A stretch of 64,000 bases of DNA from Flavobacteriaceae bacterium UBA2540. GTDB taxonomy: Bacteria; Bacteroidota; Bacteroidia; Flavobacteriales; Flavobacteriaceae. The notes beneath the pieces are model-generated. The model ran no database searches and was not told the DNA's origin. It saw nothing but the letters and a program-made list of their open reading frames with translations. Where the stretch lies: positions 9,349 through 73,348 of the forward strand of contig DDMS01000060.1 in the NCBI GenBank assembly GCA_002340765.1, in the 5' to 3' direction. The first letter of the stretch is position 1. Each line of letters begins with the position of its first letter. The translations under genes and the position numbers were made by a program. Positions 54,132-62,632 of the stretch are shown in pieces.

Positions 54132-55343
54132 TTATTTTGGATAGCAAATAATATATTTTATCACAGGTTTTGTAAGGGCTTGCAAATTCAATTGGTCTGA
54201 TGCCCTTACAATGTCTTTTAATTTTCCTTTTTTATTGATAATTAAAATTGGTTTTTCAGAAGTATAGGCTTGATTTTTTATCTCTTGTAAAAAAACAAAA
54301 TAATCAATTTCGTCTTTAGTCAAATGCAATTTTTCTTGAAACTTTTTCTTTTTTTCTTCAATTTTAGTTTCGCTGAACTGGTTTGATTGAATTTCTACCT
54401 TCAATAATTTTCTTTCTACAATCATTTTAGAAAGCATTGATAATAGCTTGTCTTCATGATTTACCCATTCTTTGACAGATAATAAAATATCATAATCATC
54501 TAGCTTTGAAAACATTTCTAAAGTCTCATCAGAAAAATTGTTTTTATTTACTTGGTTGTATAAAAAATAATGCAATGCAGAACTCACAAAAAGATTTTCT
54601 CCCTTTTCTGCTAATTCTTTGGCTCTTTTTAGTACATTCACCAATGTATTTTCAGCAACCAAGGCAGTTTTGTGCAAATATACTTGCCAATACATCAATC
54701 TTCGAGCAATCAAAAATTTCTCAACAGAATAAATTCCTTTTTGTTCAATAACCAATTCGTCATTTGCAACATCCATCATTACAATCAATCTGTCAGATGA
54801 GATATTACCTTCATTCACACCCGTATAAAAACTATCGCGTTTTAAATAATCTAATCTGTCAATATCTAACTGACCACTTATCAATTGACACAAAAATTTA
54901 CGTGGATATTTCCCTTTAAAAATCTGAATAGCAAGTGTTAATTTTCCTTCAAATTTATCATTCAGTTTGTTCATAAATCTGAGTGAAATTTCTTCGTGAG
55001 AAACCCCGTTTATAATACTGTGTTCAAGTGCGTGAGAAAAAGGACCATGTCCAATATCATGTAATAAAATAGCGATATACAAAGCATTCTCTTCCTCTTC
55101 AGATATTTCAACTTGCTTAAAACGCAAAACTTCCACTGCTTTTTGCATCAAATAAACGCAACCTAGAGCGTGTTGAAAACGTGTGTGAATAGCCCCAGGA
55201 TATACCAAACTTGACAATCCCATTTGGGCAATTCTTCTTAAACGCTGAAAATAAGGGTCTTCAATGATATCAAAAACTAACGAATTTGGAATTTGGATAA
55301 ATCCGTAAATTGGATCATTCAAAATTTTAAGTTTGTTCGGCAT
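54132..55343 (-). CDS. HD-domain phosphohydrolase (SAMHD1-like)
   Basis: The 403-aa cytosolic protein has an HD metal site, with HTRFQHALG supplying the first His and LLHDIGHGPFSHALEH the HD pair. A later conserved Asp lies in QLDIDRLDYLKRD. The family includes dNTP triphosphohydrolases, but the exact substrate is unknown. It diverges from porX and is upstream of the lpxD operon on the same strand. The gap to lpxD is 45 bp, with a -7 box between. Confidence 0.85.
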   Translation of the reverse strand: MPNKLKILNDPIYGFIQIPNSLVFDIIEDPYFQRLRRIAQMGLSSLVYPGAIHTRFQHALGCVYLMQKAVEVLRFKQVEISEEEENALYIAILLHDIGHGPFSHALEHSIINGVSHEEISLRFMNKLNDKFEGKLTLAIQIFKGKYPRKFLCQLISGQLDIDRLDYLKRDSFYTGVNEGNISSDRLIVMMDVANDELVIEQKGIYSVEKFLIARRLMYWQVYLHKTALVAENTLVNVLKRAKELAEKGENLFVSSALHYFLYNQVNKNNFSDETLEMFSKLDDYDILLSVKEWVNHEDKLLSMLSKMIVERKLLKVEIQSNQFSETKIEEKKKKFQEKLHLTKDEIDYFVFLQEIKNQAYTSEKPILIINKKGKLKDIVRASDQLNLQALTKPVIKYIICYPK

Positions 55344-55484
55344 TTTTTATGGGAAAATTGACTTATTGTCAATTTTGATGCAAATTACGAACAATTTTAT
55401 TTTTGGCAATATTTTATCATTTTAAAACGATTGTACAAGCAACAATGAATTACTTTTAACGTTAAATATTAAATTTTTAGTTGC

Positions 55485-57032
55485 ATGAGTGAAATAAAAA
55501 TATTATGGGTTGATGATGAAATTGAGTTACTAAAACCTCATATTCTTTTTCTAGAACGAAAAAATTATACTGTAAAAACATCCACAAATGGTGCGGATGC
55601 GATTGATTTAATTGATAAATTCAATTTTGATATTGTTTTTTTAGACGAAAATATGCCAGGAATTTCTGGGTTGGATACTTTGGCTGAGATCAAACAAAAA
55701 CAAGCCAATTTGCCCGTAGTGATGATTACCAAAAGTGAGGAGGAATTCATCATGGAAGAAGCAATTGGTTCAAAAATTGCAGATTATTTGATAAAACCCG
55801 TAAATCCAAATCAAATTTTATTAACACTAAAAAAGAATTTAGACAATTCAAGGTTGATTTCAGAAAAAACTACTTCTAATTACCAACAAGAATTTAGAAA
55901 AATTGCCATGGATTTATCAATGGTGAATAATTATGAAGATTGGATTGAATTGTATAAAAAACTGATTCATTGGGAATTAGAACTCGAAAATATTAGTGAT
56001 ACAGGAATGTTGGGTATTTTGGAAAGTCAAAAGCAAGAAGCAAATTCGCAGTTTTTTAAGTTTATTAAAAAAAATTATGAGGATTTTTTAACAGCATATG
56101 ATAAACCTACTTTTTCGCATACACTTTTTAAAGATTTTATTGTTCCAGAAATCAAAAAAAAGAAGGGAATTGTGTGGATTGTGATTGATAATTTGCGTTA
56201 TGATCAATACCGAGTTTTAGAACCTTTGATCAATAATTTCCATAAGAAAGAAGTTGAATATTCATATTATTCTATTTTGCCAACAGCCACTCAATATGCA
56301 AGAAACGCTATTTTTTCGGGTTTGATGCCATCAGAAATGGAAAAAAAATATCCAAACTTCTGGAAAAATGATGCTGAAGAAGGTAGCATGAATTTGCACG
56401 AAAATGAATTTTTATCTGCCCAAATCAAACGTTTGGGATTGGATATTCAGCATCAATATTATAAAATTTCCTCTTTAAAAAGCGGCAAAGAATTGGCAGA
56501 TAATTTCAACGGAACTAAACAAAATGATTTGACGACAATTGTATATAATTTTGTAGATATTTTATCGCATTCTAAAACAGAAATGGACGTTATCAAAGAA
56601 TTATCTGGAGATGACAAAGCGTATAGAAGTCTGACATTGAGTTGGTTTAAAAATTCTCCTTTGTTTGAAATTATTCAAAAAGCACAATTATTAGGACAAA
56701 AATTGATTATCACAACAGATCATGGAACGATTAATTGTAAAACGGCCACAAAAGTAATTGGCGATAAAAATATTAGTTCGAATTTACGTTATAAAACTGG
56801 AAGAAGTTTGTCATATGAAGAAAAAGACGTTTATGCTGTTCGCAATCCAAAAGACATTTTTTTACCTACAATTGCCATGAATAGTCCGTTTATTTTTGCG
56901 AAAGAAGACTTGTTTTTTGCCTATCCAAATAACTTCAATCACTTTGTAAATTACTATAAAAACACTTATCAGCATGGAGGAATTTCGTTGGAAGAAATGA
57001 TTATTCCTTGTGTGGTTTACAGCCCAAAATAA
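55485..57032 (+). CDS. porX: T9SS response regulator with PglZ domain (PorX)
   Basis: The 515-aa protein joins a receiver domain (about 1-125; DD at 10-11, phospho-acceptor Asp54 in VFLDENMPG, Thr-Lys in MITKS and Lys in IKPVN) and a PglZ-type alkaline phosphatase superfamily domain (about 200-515). The latter has VIDNLRYDQYR, PTATQYARNAIFSG with the Thr nucleophile, and TTDHGTINC. This combination defines PorX, which with PorY controls T9SS gene expression and function. No porY or por structural gene is in the window. Three T9SS cargo genes are. Confidence 0.93.
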   Translation: MSEIKILWVDDEIELLKPHILFLERKNYTVKTSTNGADAIDLIDKFNFDIVFLDENMPGISGLDTLAEIKQKQANLPVVMITKSEEEFIMEEAIGSKIADYLIKPVNPNQILLTLKKNLDNSRLISEKTTSNYQQEFRKIAMDLSMVNNYEDWIELYKKLIHWELELENISDTGMLGILESQKQEANSQFFKFIKKNYEDFLTAYDKPTFSHTLFKDFIVPEIKKKKGIVWIVIDNLRYDQYRVLEPLINNFHKKEVEYSYYSILPTATQYARNAIFSGLMPSEMEKKYPNFWKNDAEEGSMNLHENEFLSAQIKRLGLDIQHQYYKISSLKSGKELADNFNGTKQNDLTTIVYNFVDILSHSKTEMDVIKELSGDDKAYRSLTLSWFKNSPLFEIIQKAQLLGQKLIITTDHGTINCKTATKVIGDKNISSNLRYKTGRSLSYEEKDVYAVRNPKDIFLPTIAMNSPFIFAKEDLFFAYPNNFNHFVNYYKNTYQHGGISLEEMIIPCVVYSPK

Positions 57033-57196
57033 AATATTTTTTCAAAGTTTTCTAATGAAAAAAACCTTTAGAAGAGAAATATCGAAATTAAAAATCTTTT
57101 TCTTACTAAATTATTGAACTGAATTTAGATAAAAATTGCTGTTTTTTTCTTTTTAAAAATTTAGTCTAATAGATTTTTAAAAGCTGTGATGTTTGT

Positions 57197-57204
57197 TATT
57201 TTTG
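57197..57204 (+). promoter_or_regulatory. -7 box of tsaE
   Basis: TATTTTTG (57197-57204) matches TAnnTTTG exactly and ends 4 bp before the ATG at 57209, which implies a leaderless or nearly leaderless message. A TTG at 17-23 bp is absent. Confidence 0.45.
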
Positions 57205-57208
57205 CAAA

Positions 57209-57616
57209 ATGAACACAAATTATTCTTTTTCAGAATTACCTCAGATTGCGTCCCAAATTATTGCATCAACAAGCAGTAAAATATTACTTTTTTATGGTGA
57301 AATGGGTGTTGGAAAAACAACCTTAATTAAAGAAATTTGTAAGCAATTAGAGGTTTTAGACAACATCTCCTCTCCTACTTTTTCATTGGTAAATGAATAT
57401 AAAACGAATAAAAATAAAACTGTTTTTCACTTTGATTTTTACAGAATTAATGATGAAAATGAAGCTTTAGATATTGGTATTGAAGATTATTTTTATGACA
57501 ATCATTGGTGTTTGGTTGAATGGCCACAAAATATCAAAAATTTACTACCTTTAGAAGCTATTGAGATTCATCTTTCTATTTTAGAAGATGGCAAACGTAA
57601 CATTCACATTAAATAA
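57209..57616 (+). CDS. tsaE: tRNA threonylcarbamoyladenosine biosynthesis ATPase TsaE
   Basis: The 135-aa P-loop ATPase supports TsaB-TsaD in forming t6A37. The Walker A reads GEMGVGKTTLIK (30-41), followed by SSPTFSLVNEY, the Walker B-like FHFDFYRI, and WCLVEWPQ. The length is normal. It has a 9-bp gap to the alanine dehydrogenase paralogue. Confidence 0.95.
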   Translation: MNTNYSFSELPQIASQIIASTSSKILLFYGEMGVGKTTLIKEICKQLEVLDNISSPTFSLVNEYKTNKNKTVFHFDFYRINDENEALDIGIEDYFYDNHWCLVEWPQNIKNLLPLEAIEIHLSILEDGKRNIHIK

Positions 57617-57625
57617 TTCGAAATT

Positions 57626-58822
57626 ATGAGTTCATTTTCTCCTTTTAGCAAAGAAGAATTACTACCCCAAGAAGAAATGTTAGAAGTACAAAAAAGAAAA
57701 GGAGAGCTTTTTATTGGCTTGCCTAAAGAAACTTATTTGGGCGAAAAACGAGTGTGTTTAACTCCTGATGCTGTCTCTGCTTTGTGCACTCATGGTCACA
57801 GAATTGTAGTTGAAACTGGTGCAGGTTTGAATGCCAATTACTCAGATAAAGAATATTCTGACGCTGGTGCTAAAATTTCATACAATATTGAGGAAGCTTT
57901 TAAATGTAATATTGTTCTGAAAGTGGCTCCTCCATCAGAAAAAGAGATTGAATTTATCAATCCAAAAGCCATTTTAATTTCATCACTTCAGCTAAAAACA
58001 CAATCAAAACTATATTTTGATAGTTTGGCTAAAAAGAAAATTACGGCAGTTGCATTTGACTTTATCAAAGACGAACAAAATACCTATCCAATCGTAAAAT
58101 CACTCAGTGAAATCGCAGGAACAGCTTCTATTTTAATTGCGGCTGAATTAATGAGCGGCATCAACAAAGGAAATGGACTGTTGTTAGGAAATATTGGTGG
58201 TGTTCCGCCTTCAAGCGTGGTGATTTTTGGAGCTGGAACTGTGGGAGAATATGCAGCAAAAACAGCTATTGGTTTGGGTGCGAGAGTGAAAGTTTTTGAC
58301 AATTCTATAAGTAAATTGAGAAAATTACAAAATTGTTTGCACGCTCCAATTTACACTTCAACTGTGCAACCAAAATCAGTTACAAAAGCGTTGATGCGTT
58401 GTGACGTTGCAATTGGCGCTATCAGAGGAAAAAATAGATCGCCCATCTGTGCCACTGAAGATATGGTAAAAACTATGAAAGAAGGTGCTGTTATTGTCGA
58501 TGTGAGTATTGATAGAGGTGGTTGTTTTGAAACTTCAAATGTAACTTCGCACAACACGCCTACTTTTGTAAAATATGGTGTGATTCATTATTGCGTCCCC
58601 AATATTCCTTCGAGATATGCACGAACAGCTTCCGTTTCAATTAGTAATATTTTTACGCCTTATTTATTGAGTATTGCTGAAGATGGAGGTTTTGAAAATT
58701 CAGCTCGTTTTGACAAAAGCCTTAGAAATGGAATGTATTTTTACCATGGGATTTTAACCAATAAAACTGTAGCTGATTGGTTTGATTTACCTCACAGAGA
58801 CATTAATTTATTGCTATTATAA
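57626..58822 (+). CDS. Alanine dehydrogenase/PNT family protein, lacking active-site His
   Basis: The 398-aa protein has an N-terminal extension of about 25 residues and then the AlaDH/PntA fold: GLPKETYLGEKRVCLTPDAV (substrate Arg42), KVAPP (Lys99), the NAD fold VVIFGAGTVGEYAAKTAIGLGA-like, and DVSIDRGGCFETS (Asp). Aligned with the canonical enzyme at 62.6 kb, the catalytic His position is Gln122 (SSLQL against YFHFA). It may be catalytically altered or use another substrate. It is co-transcribed with tsaE. Confidence 0.82.
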   Translation: MSSFSPFSKEELLPQEEMLEVQKRKGELFIGLPKETYLGEKRVCLTPDAVSALCTHGHRIVVETGAGLNANYSDKEYSDAGAKISYNIEEAFKCNIVLKVAPPSEKEIEFINPKAILISSLQLKTQSKLYFDSLAKKKITAVAFDFIKDEQNTYPIVKSLSEIAGTASILIAAELMSGINKGNGLLLGNIGGVPPSSVVIFGAGTVGEYAAKTAIGLGARVKVFDNSISKLRKLQNCLHAPIYTSTVQPKSVTKALMRCDVAIGAIRGKNRSPICATEDMVKTMKEGAVIVDVSIDRGGCFETSNVTSHNTPTFVKYGVIHYCVPNIPSRYARTASVSISNIFTPYLLSIAEDGGFENSARFDKSLRNGMYFYHGILTNKTVADWFDLPHRDINLLLL

Positions 58823-58870
58823 ACTATTTTCACCTTTAAAAAAAATATTTTTGCAGGTTAAAAGAATCAC

Positions 58871-59239
58871 ATGTTAATAAAAAGAATTGGATATTATTTA
58901 GTAGGAGTTTCAATTGGTTCAATCGCAGTAGCTTTTATTTGGAAAAATAAAAATGCTTCTTTTGATTATGGAATGGATGCAAGAACTTTAAAGACCATTC
59001 GAATTAAAGAACGTTTTTTTTCTGATGAAGCCACCAAAGTGATGCAAAACAGTAATATTGACACAACAAAAATATCAACTATTTTAAACAATGCCGATGT
59101 AGACTTCAAAAAAGGAAAACCAAGGAAAAAACCATGTGCTGAATACTTTATAAAAGGAAAAGGTGAGTTTAAAAACATTAGTTTATATGTTTCAAGATGT
59201 GATTCTACAGCCACTATTGAAAAAATAATTATTAAATAA
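58871..59239 (+). CDS. DUF4258-like membrane-anchored protein
   Basis: The 122-aa protein has an N-terminal membrane helix (residues about 5-24, RIGYYLVGVSIGSIAVAFIW), then a periplasmic part with FDYGMDARTLKTIR and ERFFSDEATKVMQ. The C-terminal strand pair KNISLYVSRCDSTATIEKI follows. The pattern fits DUF4258-type flavobacterial proteins of unknown function. A TATTTTTG box lies 17 bp upstream (58846-58853). Confidence 0.6.
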   Translation: MLIKRIGYYLVGVSIGSIAVAFIWKNKNASFDYGMDARTLKTIRIKERFFSDEATKVMQNSNIDTTKISTILNNADVDFKKGKPRKKPCAEYFIKGKGEFKNISLYVSRCDSTATIEKIIIK

Positions 59240-59290
59240 AAAAATAACTTTCCGTTCATTTTTCCTAAATAAAAACCACTCTTTTTACCT

Positions 59291-59976
59291 ATTAAGAAAA
59301 AAATAGTCGTTCTTACTGGAGCAGGAATTTCCGCTGAAAGCGGACTCAAAACTTTTAGAGAATAAGATGGTTTGTGGGAAGGTCATAACGTGATAGAAGT
59401 GGCAACACCTGAAGGATTTGCTAAAAATTCTGCATTGGTATTGGATTTTTACAATCAACGTAGAAAGCAATTATTGGAAGTTTTGCCAAACAAAGCACAT
59501 CAAAATTTAGTGAAATTAGAAGACTATTTCGAAGTAGAAATTATCACACAAAATGTGGATGATTTACACGAACGCTCAGGGAGTAAAAACGTAGTTCATT
59601 TGCATTGAGAATTACTAAAAGTAAGAAGCTCAATAAATAAAAATGATATTTTGGAATGGAAAAAAGATTTAGTTTTGGGGGATTTTTGTCAAAAAAAAGT
59701 CAGTTAAGACCTCATATTGTTTGGTTTGGAGAAGAAATTTCATTATTGGATACTGCTATCGAAATCACAAAAACTGCTGATATTTTAATAATTATTGGAA
59801 CTTCAATGCAAGTATATCCAGCAGCAGGTTTGATTCATTACACACAACCAAAAACACCCATTTACTTCATTGATCCAAATCCACAAATTAATCAAAATCA
59901 ATTTCGAAATTTGAAAATTATTTATGAAGTTGCAAGCACTGGAACTCAAAAACTCCTTAACTTATTAATTGGTTAA
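59291..59976 (+). pseudogene. NAD-dependent protein deacylase (sirtuin, CobB-like), broken
   Basis: The reading frame begins KKKIVVLTGAGISAESGLKTF, the sirtuin start, but the initiator is ATT (59291-59293) instead of ATG. A TAA at 59363-59365 follows FRE, where Ser is normal. A TGA at 59606-59608 replaces the Gly after the catalytic HLH. One A is missing from the run at 59692-59699, after which the frame continues as SQLRPHIVWFGE, IGTSMQVYPAAGLIHY and YFIDPNPQ. Start loss, two nonsense changes and a frameshift make it clearly non-functional. The reconstruction is about 228 codons, near normal size. The 3' end overlaps the DUF6495 gene by 20 bp. Confidence 0.92.
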
Positions 59977-60424
59977 AATATTCGTACAAATCCCCTTTTG
60001 AAAGAGCACTTCCTTTTTCTATCAAATCAAAAATTTCTAAGTTTCTTTCTGCTGAATAGGTTTTTGTTCCTTTAAAAATCTCCACAGAATTATCCATTGG
60101 ATGTTGCATCAACCATTCAAAACCTTCTTGAGTTAACAAGTTTATATCCCAAGTAATTTGGATGGCGATTCTATGAATTTCATGTTCATCACATTTAAAA
60201 AAATTGGCAGTTGTTTCCGAAATATGCTCAATATAGCTTGTTTTGGTTAAAACATCTTCCCAAACAATGTTTGAAAAAATTTCCATTTCATTAACTGCAA
60301 TTTGAGGCTTGTTTAATTTAATGTCATTCCATTCACTAACATCAATGCTTTGTGATGCCAAAAATCGAGCAAATTCTTGATGTAAATTTTCAAATTGTTC
60401 TTTAGTTAACAACCTATATTTCAT
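59957..60424 (-). CDS. DUF6495 family protein
   Basis: The 155-aa soluble protein matches DUF6495: MKYRLLTKEQFENLHQEFAR, FLASQSIDVSEWNDIK, EMEIFSNIVWEDVL and the C-terminal GSALSKGDLYEYFNQLI. Function unknown. It is downstream of rplI on the same strand but separated by a terminator hairpin, and it converges with the sirtuin pseudogene. Confidence 0.8.
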   Translation of the reverse strand: MKYRLLTKEQFENLHQEFARFLASQSIDVSEWNDIKLNKPQIAVNEMEIFSNIVWEDVLTKTSYIEHISETTANFFKCDEHEIHRIAIQITWDINLLTQEGFEWLMQHPMDNSVEIFKGTKTYSAERNLEIFDLIEKGSALSKGDLYEYFNQLIS

Positions 60425-60437
60425 AGTTCAATTCATT

Positions 60438-60469
60438 AAAAAAAGCCCGTTATTTCTAACGAGCTTTTA
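60438..60469 (-). terminator. Terminator after rpsF-rpsR-rplI
   Basis: On the minus strand, AAAGCTCGTTA and TAACGGGCTTT pair over 11 bp (one G-U) with a 4-nt loop, followed by a T run (60450-60436). It lies 19 bp after the rplI stop. Confidence 0.88.
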
Positions 60470-60487
60470 TGATTATTTAAAGTTAAG

Positions 60488-60931
60488 TTATTCAGCTACT
60501 ACTTCAAAAGTAATATCTGCAACCACATTTCTGTGTAATCTTACAGATGCTTCATATTTTCCTAATCTTTTTACAGTACCACCAACAACTTTCACGAATT
60601 TTTTATCCAATTCAGTTCCTGCTTTTGCAATAGCTTCTGTTACATCAATGTTGCTAACAGATCCAAATAATTTGTCTCCACCAGCTTTTGATAAAATTTT
60701 AATTTCATATCCTTTAATTGTTTCCGCAATTTTGGTAGCGTCTGTAATTAATTTAGCTTCTTTGTAAGCACTTTGTTTTAAATTCTCTGCTAATACTTTT
60801 TTAGCAGACGAAGTAGCTAAAACTGCTTGTCCTGTGGGAATTAAAAAGTTTCTTCCATAACCGTTTTTCACAATTACTAAATCATCTTTAAATCCTAAAT
60901 TTTCTACGTCTTGTCTTAATATCAATTCCAT
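60488..60931 (-). CDS. rplI: 50S ribosomal protein bL9
   Basis: The 147-aa protein has the N-terminal MELILRQDVENLGFKDDLVIVKNGYGRNFL motif split here as LRQDVENLGFKDD and VKNGYGRNFLIP. A long connecting helix and the C-terminal rRNA-binding domain follow. Length and order are normal. It is the third gene of the rpsF-rpsR-rplI operon. Confidence 0.97.
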   Translation of the reverse strand: MELILRQDVENLGFKDDLVIVKNGYGRNFLIPTGQAVLATSSAKKVLAENLKQSAYKEAKLITDATKIAETIKGYEIKILSKAGGDKLFGSVSNIDVTEAIAKAGTELDKKFVKVVGGTVKRLGKYEASVRLHRNVVADITFEVVAE

Positions 60932-60945
60932 ATCTCTACTTCTTA

Positions 60946-61242
60946 TTATTTTAACATGTCTCCAACGTAAGGCATTAACGCTAAATGACGCGCTCTTTTG
61001 ATTGCTTGCGCAACTTTACGTTGATATTTTAGTGAAGTTCCTGTTAAACGTCTTGGTAAAATTTTACCTTGTTCGTTTACCAAATACATTAAGAAGTCTG
61101 CATCTTTATAATCAATATATTTGATGCCTTTTTTCTTAAATCTACAGTATTTATCTTCTTTTTTTGTATCAATATCTAACGGAGTTAGATATCTTACATC
61201 AGCAGATTTACCACTTTTCGATTGTTGTTCTATAGATTCCAT
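60946..61242 (-). CDS. rpsR: 30S ribosomal protein bS18
   Basis: The 98-aa protein binds bS6 on the small subunit. It shows [39 protein letters not shown] and [14 protein letters not shown], all canonical. The N-terminal extension of about 25 residues is typical for Bacteroidota. It starts 3 bp after the rpsF stop. Confidence 0.97.
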   Translation of the reverse strand: MESIEQQSKSGKSADVRYLTPLDIDTKKEDKYCRFKKKGIKYIDYKDADFLMYLVNEQGKILPRRLTGTSLKYQRKVAQAIKRARHLALMPYVGDMLK

Positions 61243-61245
61243 GGC

Positions 61246-61587
61246 TTATTTTTTTGCAGATTTAACACGTTCTATTCTTTTTTCAGCCCAAGCAGCAGCA
61301 TGTTTATCTAATTTAACAGTCAAATAGCGCATAATGCTATCATCTCTTCTAAATTCTAACTCAAATGCAGTAATTACTTCACCAGCTACTTTGTACTCAA
61401 ATAAGTGATAAAAACCACTTTTTTTCTTTTGAATTGGATAAGCTAATTTTTTTAAGCCCCAATCTTCCTTTAAAATCATTTCGGCACCTTTAGAAACCAA
61501 ATAGTCATCAAACTTTTGTACTGTTTCCTTTATCTGAGTATCAGATAAAACGGGATTCAAAATGAAAACAGTTTCGTAATGATTCAT
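61246..61587 (-). CDS. rpsF: 30S ribosomal protein bS6
   Basis: The 113-aa protein has the bS6 ferredoxin fold: NHYETVFILNPVLSDTQIKE, DWGLKKLAYPIQKKKSGFYH and RRDDSIMRYLTVKLD. It is the first gene of the operon, with a well-formed promoter upstream. A bS6:bS18-binding leader RNA is known in other bacteria; I cannot show one here. Confidence 0.97.
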   Translation of the reverse strand: MNHYETVFILNPVLSDTQIKETVQKFDDYLVSKGAEMILKEDWGLKKLAYPIQKKKSGFYHLFEYKVAGEVITAFELEFRRDDSIMRYLTVKLDKHAAAWAEKRIERVKSAKK

Positions 61588-61619
61588 AAGTAAATATTTA
61601 TTGTTTATTTTTAAGGGTG

Positions 61620-61649
61620 CAAATATAGTAACTTTTTAGGAATTATCAA
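61620..61649 (-). promoter_or_regulatory. Promoter of rpsF-rpsR-rplI
   Basis: On the minus strand, TTG (61649-61647), a 19-bp spacer and TATATTTG (61627-61620) match the Bacteroidota housekeeping consensus exactly. The box ends 32 bp upstream of the rpsF ATG. Confidence 0.75.
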
Positions 61650-61702
61650 TCACTTATTTTTTTAAAAAAATTTTTATATTGCATCATTTTTAAATTTATA
61701 CA

Positions 61703-62584
61703 ATGGAAATTCCTGAAATACCAAATTTGATTCATTATGCAATTCCTTTTTTTTTAATAACCGTGATTGTTGAAGTCATTTTAACTGTAAAAGTTAGAAT
61801 GGATAATTATGAATTTAAAGACGCAGGAACTTCGATTGCGATGGGTTTTGGGAACGTTTTTTTAGGGTTGATCTCCAAAAGTTTGGTATTGACTGTTTTT
61901 TTATTTTTCTATGAATTCCGAATTTTTACGATTCCTTTTATCTGGTGGTCTTGGATTTTAGTTTTTTTTGCAGAAGATTTTTGTTATTATTGGTTTCACA
62001 GAACAAGTCATGAAAAGCGTTTGTTTTGGGCAAGTCATATTGTGCATCATTCTTCTCAAAAATACAATTTGAGCACTGCTTTGCGTCAAACTTGGTCAGG
62101 AAGTTTTTATTCTTTTATTTTTTGGATTCCACTAATTATTTTAGGTTTTCATCCAATCATGGTATTGGTGCAAATTTCAATCAGTTTGTTATATCAATAT
62201 TGGATTCATACAGAATTGATTCAAAAACTCCCAAAATGGTTTGAAGCAGTTTTCAATACACCAAGTCATCACAGAGTGCATCATGCTACAAATCCACAAT
62301 ATTTAGATCGAAATCACGCAGGAATTTTGATTATTTGGGACAGACTTTTTAGTACTTTTGAACCCGAAGTTGAAAAACCTGTTTATGGCTTGGTTAAAAA
62401 TATCAACACTTACAATCCTATAAAAGTCGCTTTTAACGAATGGATCCAATTGTTTAAAGATGTAATTTCATCAAAGACTAGTTTTCCTAACAAACTAAAA
62501 TATTTCTTAAAACCTCCTGGCTGGAAACATGATGGAACAGGAATTATTTCTAGAGATTTGAGAAAAGATTGGGAAAAAAAATAG
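61703..62584 (+). CDS. Sterol desaturase/fatty acid hydroxylase family membrane protein
   Basis: The 293-aa di-iron membrane enzyme has about four hydrophobic segments. The histidine boxes are HRTSHE, HIVHHSS and HHRVHH, the usual HX3H and HX2HH sets. Family members hydroxylate or desaturate lipids; the substrate here is unknown. A perfect terminator begins inside the stop codon region. It converges with ald. Confidence 0.87.
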   Translation: MEIPEIPNLIHYAIPFFLITVIVEVILTVKVRMDNYEFKDAGTSIAMGFGNVFLGLISKSLVLTVFLFFYEFRIFTIPFIWWSWILVFFAEDFCYYWFHRTSHEKRLFWASHIVHHSSQKYNLSTALRQTWSGSFYSFIFWIPLIILGFHPIMVLVQISISLLYQYWIHTELIQKLPKWFEAVFNTPSHHRVHHATNPQYLDRNHAGILIIWDRLFSTFEPEVEKPVYGLVKNINTYNPIKVAFNEWIQLFKDVISSKTSFPNKLKYFLKPPGWKHDGTGIISRDLRKDWEKK

Positions 62585-62608
62585 GCAAGTGACCAACTTG
62601 CCTATTTT
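62578..62608. terminator. Bidirectional terminator overlapping the desaturase stop codon
   Basis: AAAATAGGCAAGT (62578-62590) and ACTTGCCTATTTT (62596-62608) pair perfectly over 13 bp with a 5-nt loop. The TAG stop (62582-62584) lies inside the left arm. Runs of A and T at both ends suit both convergent genes. Confidence 0.92.
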
Positions 62609-62632
62609 AAAAAAGATTCTATTTTAAAAATC

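Noticed and set aside
57056..57118. A 20-codon reading frame between porX and tsaE (MKKTFRREISKLK...)
   Set aside because: It is short, has no clear promoter or homologue that I recognise, and lies in an AT-rich gap where such frames arise by chance.
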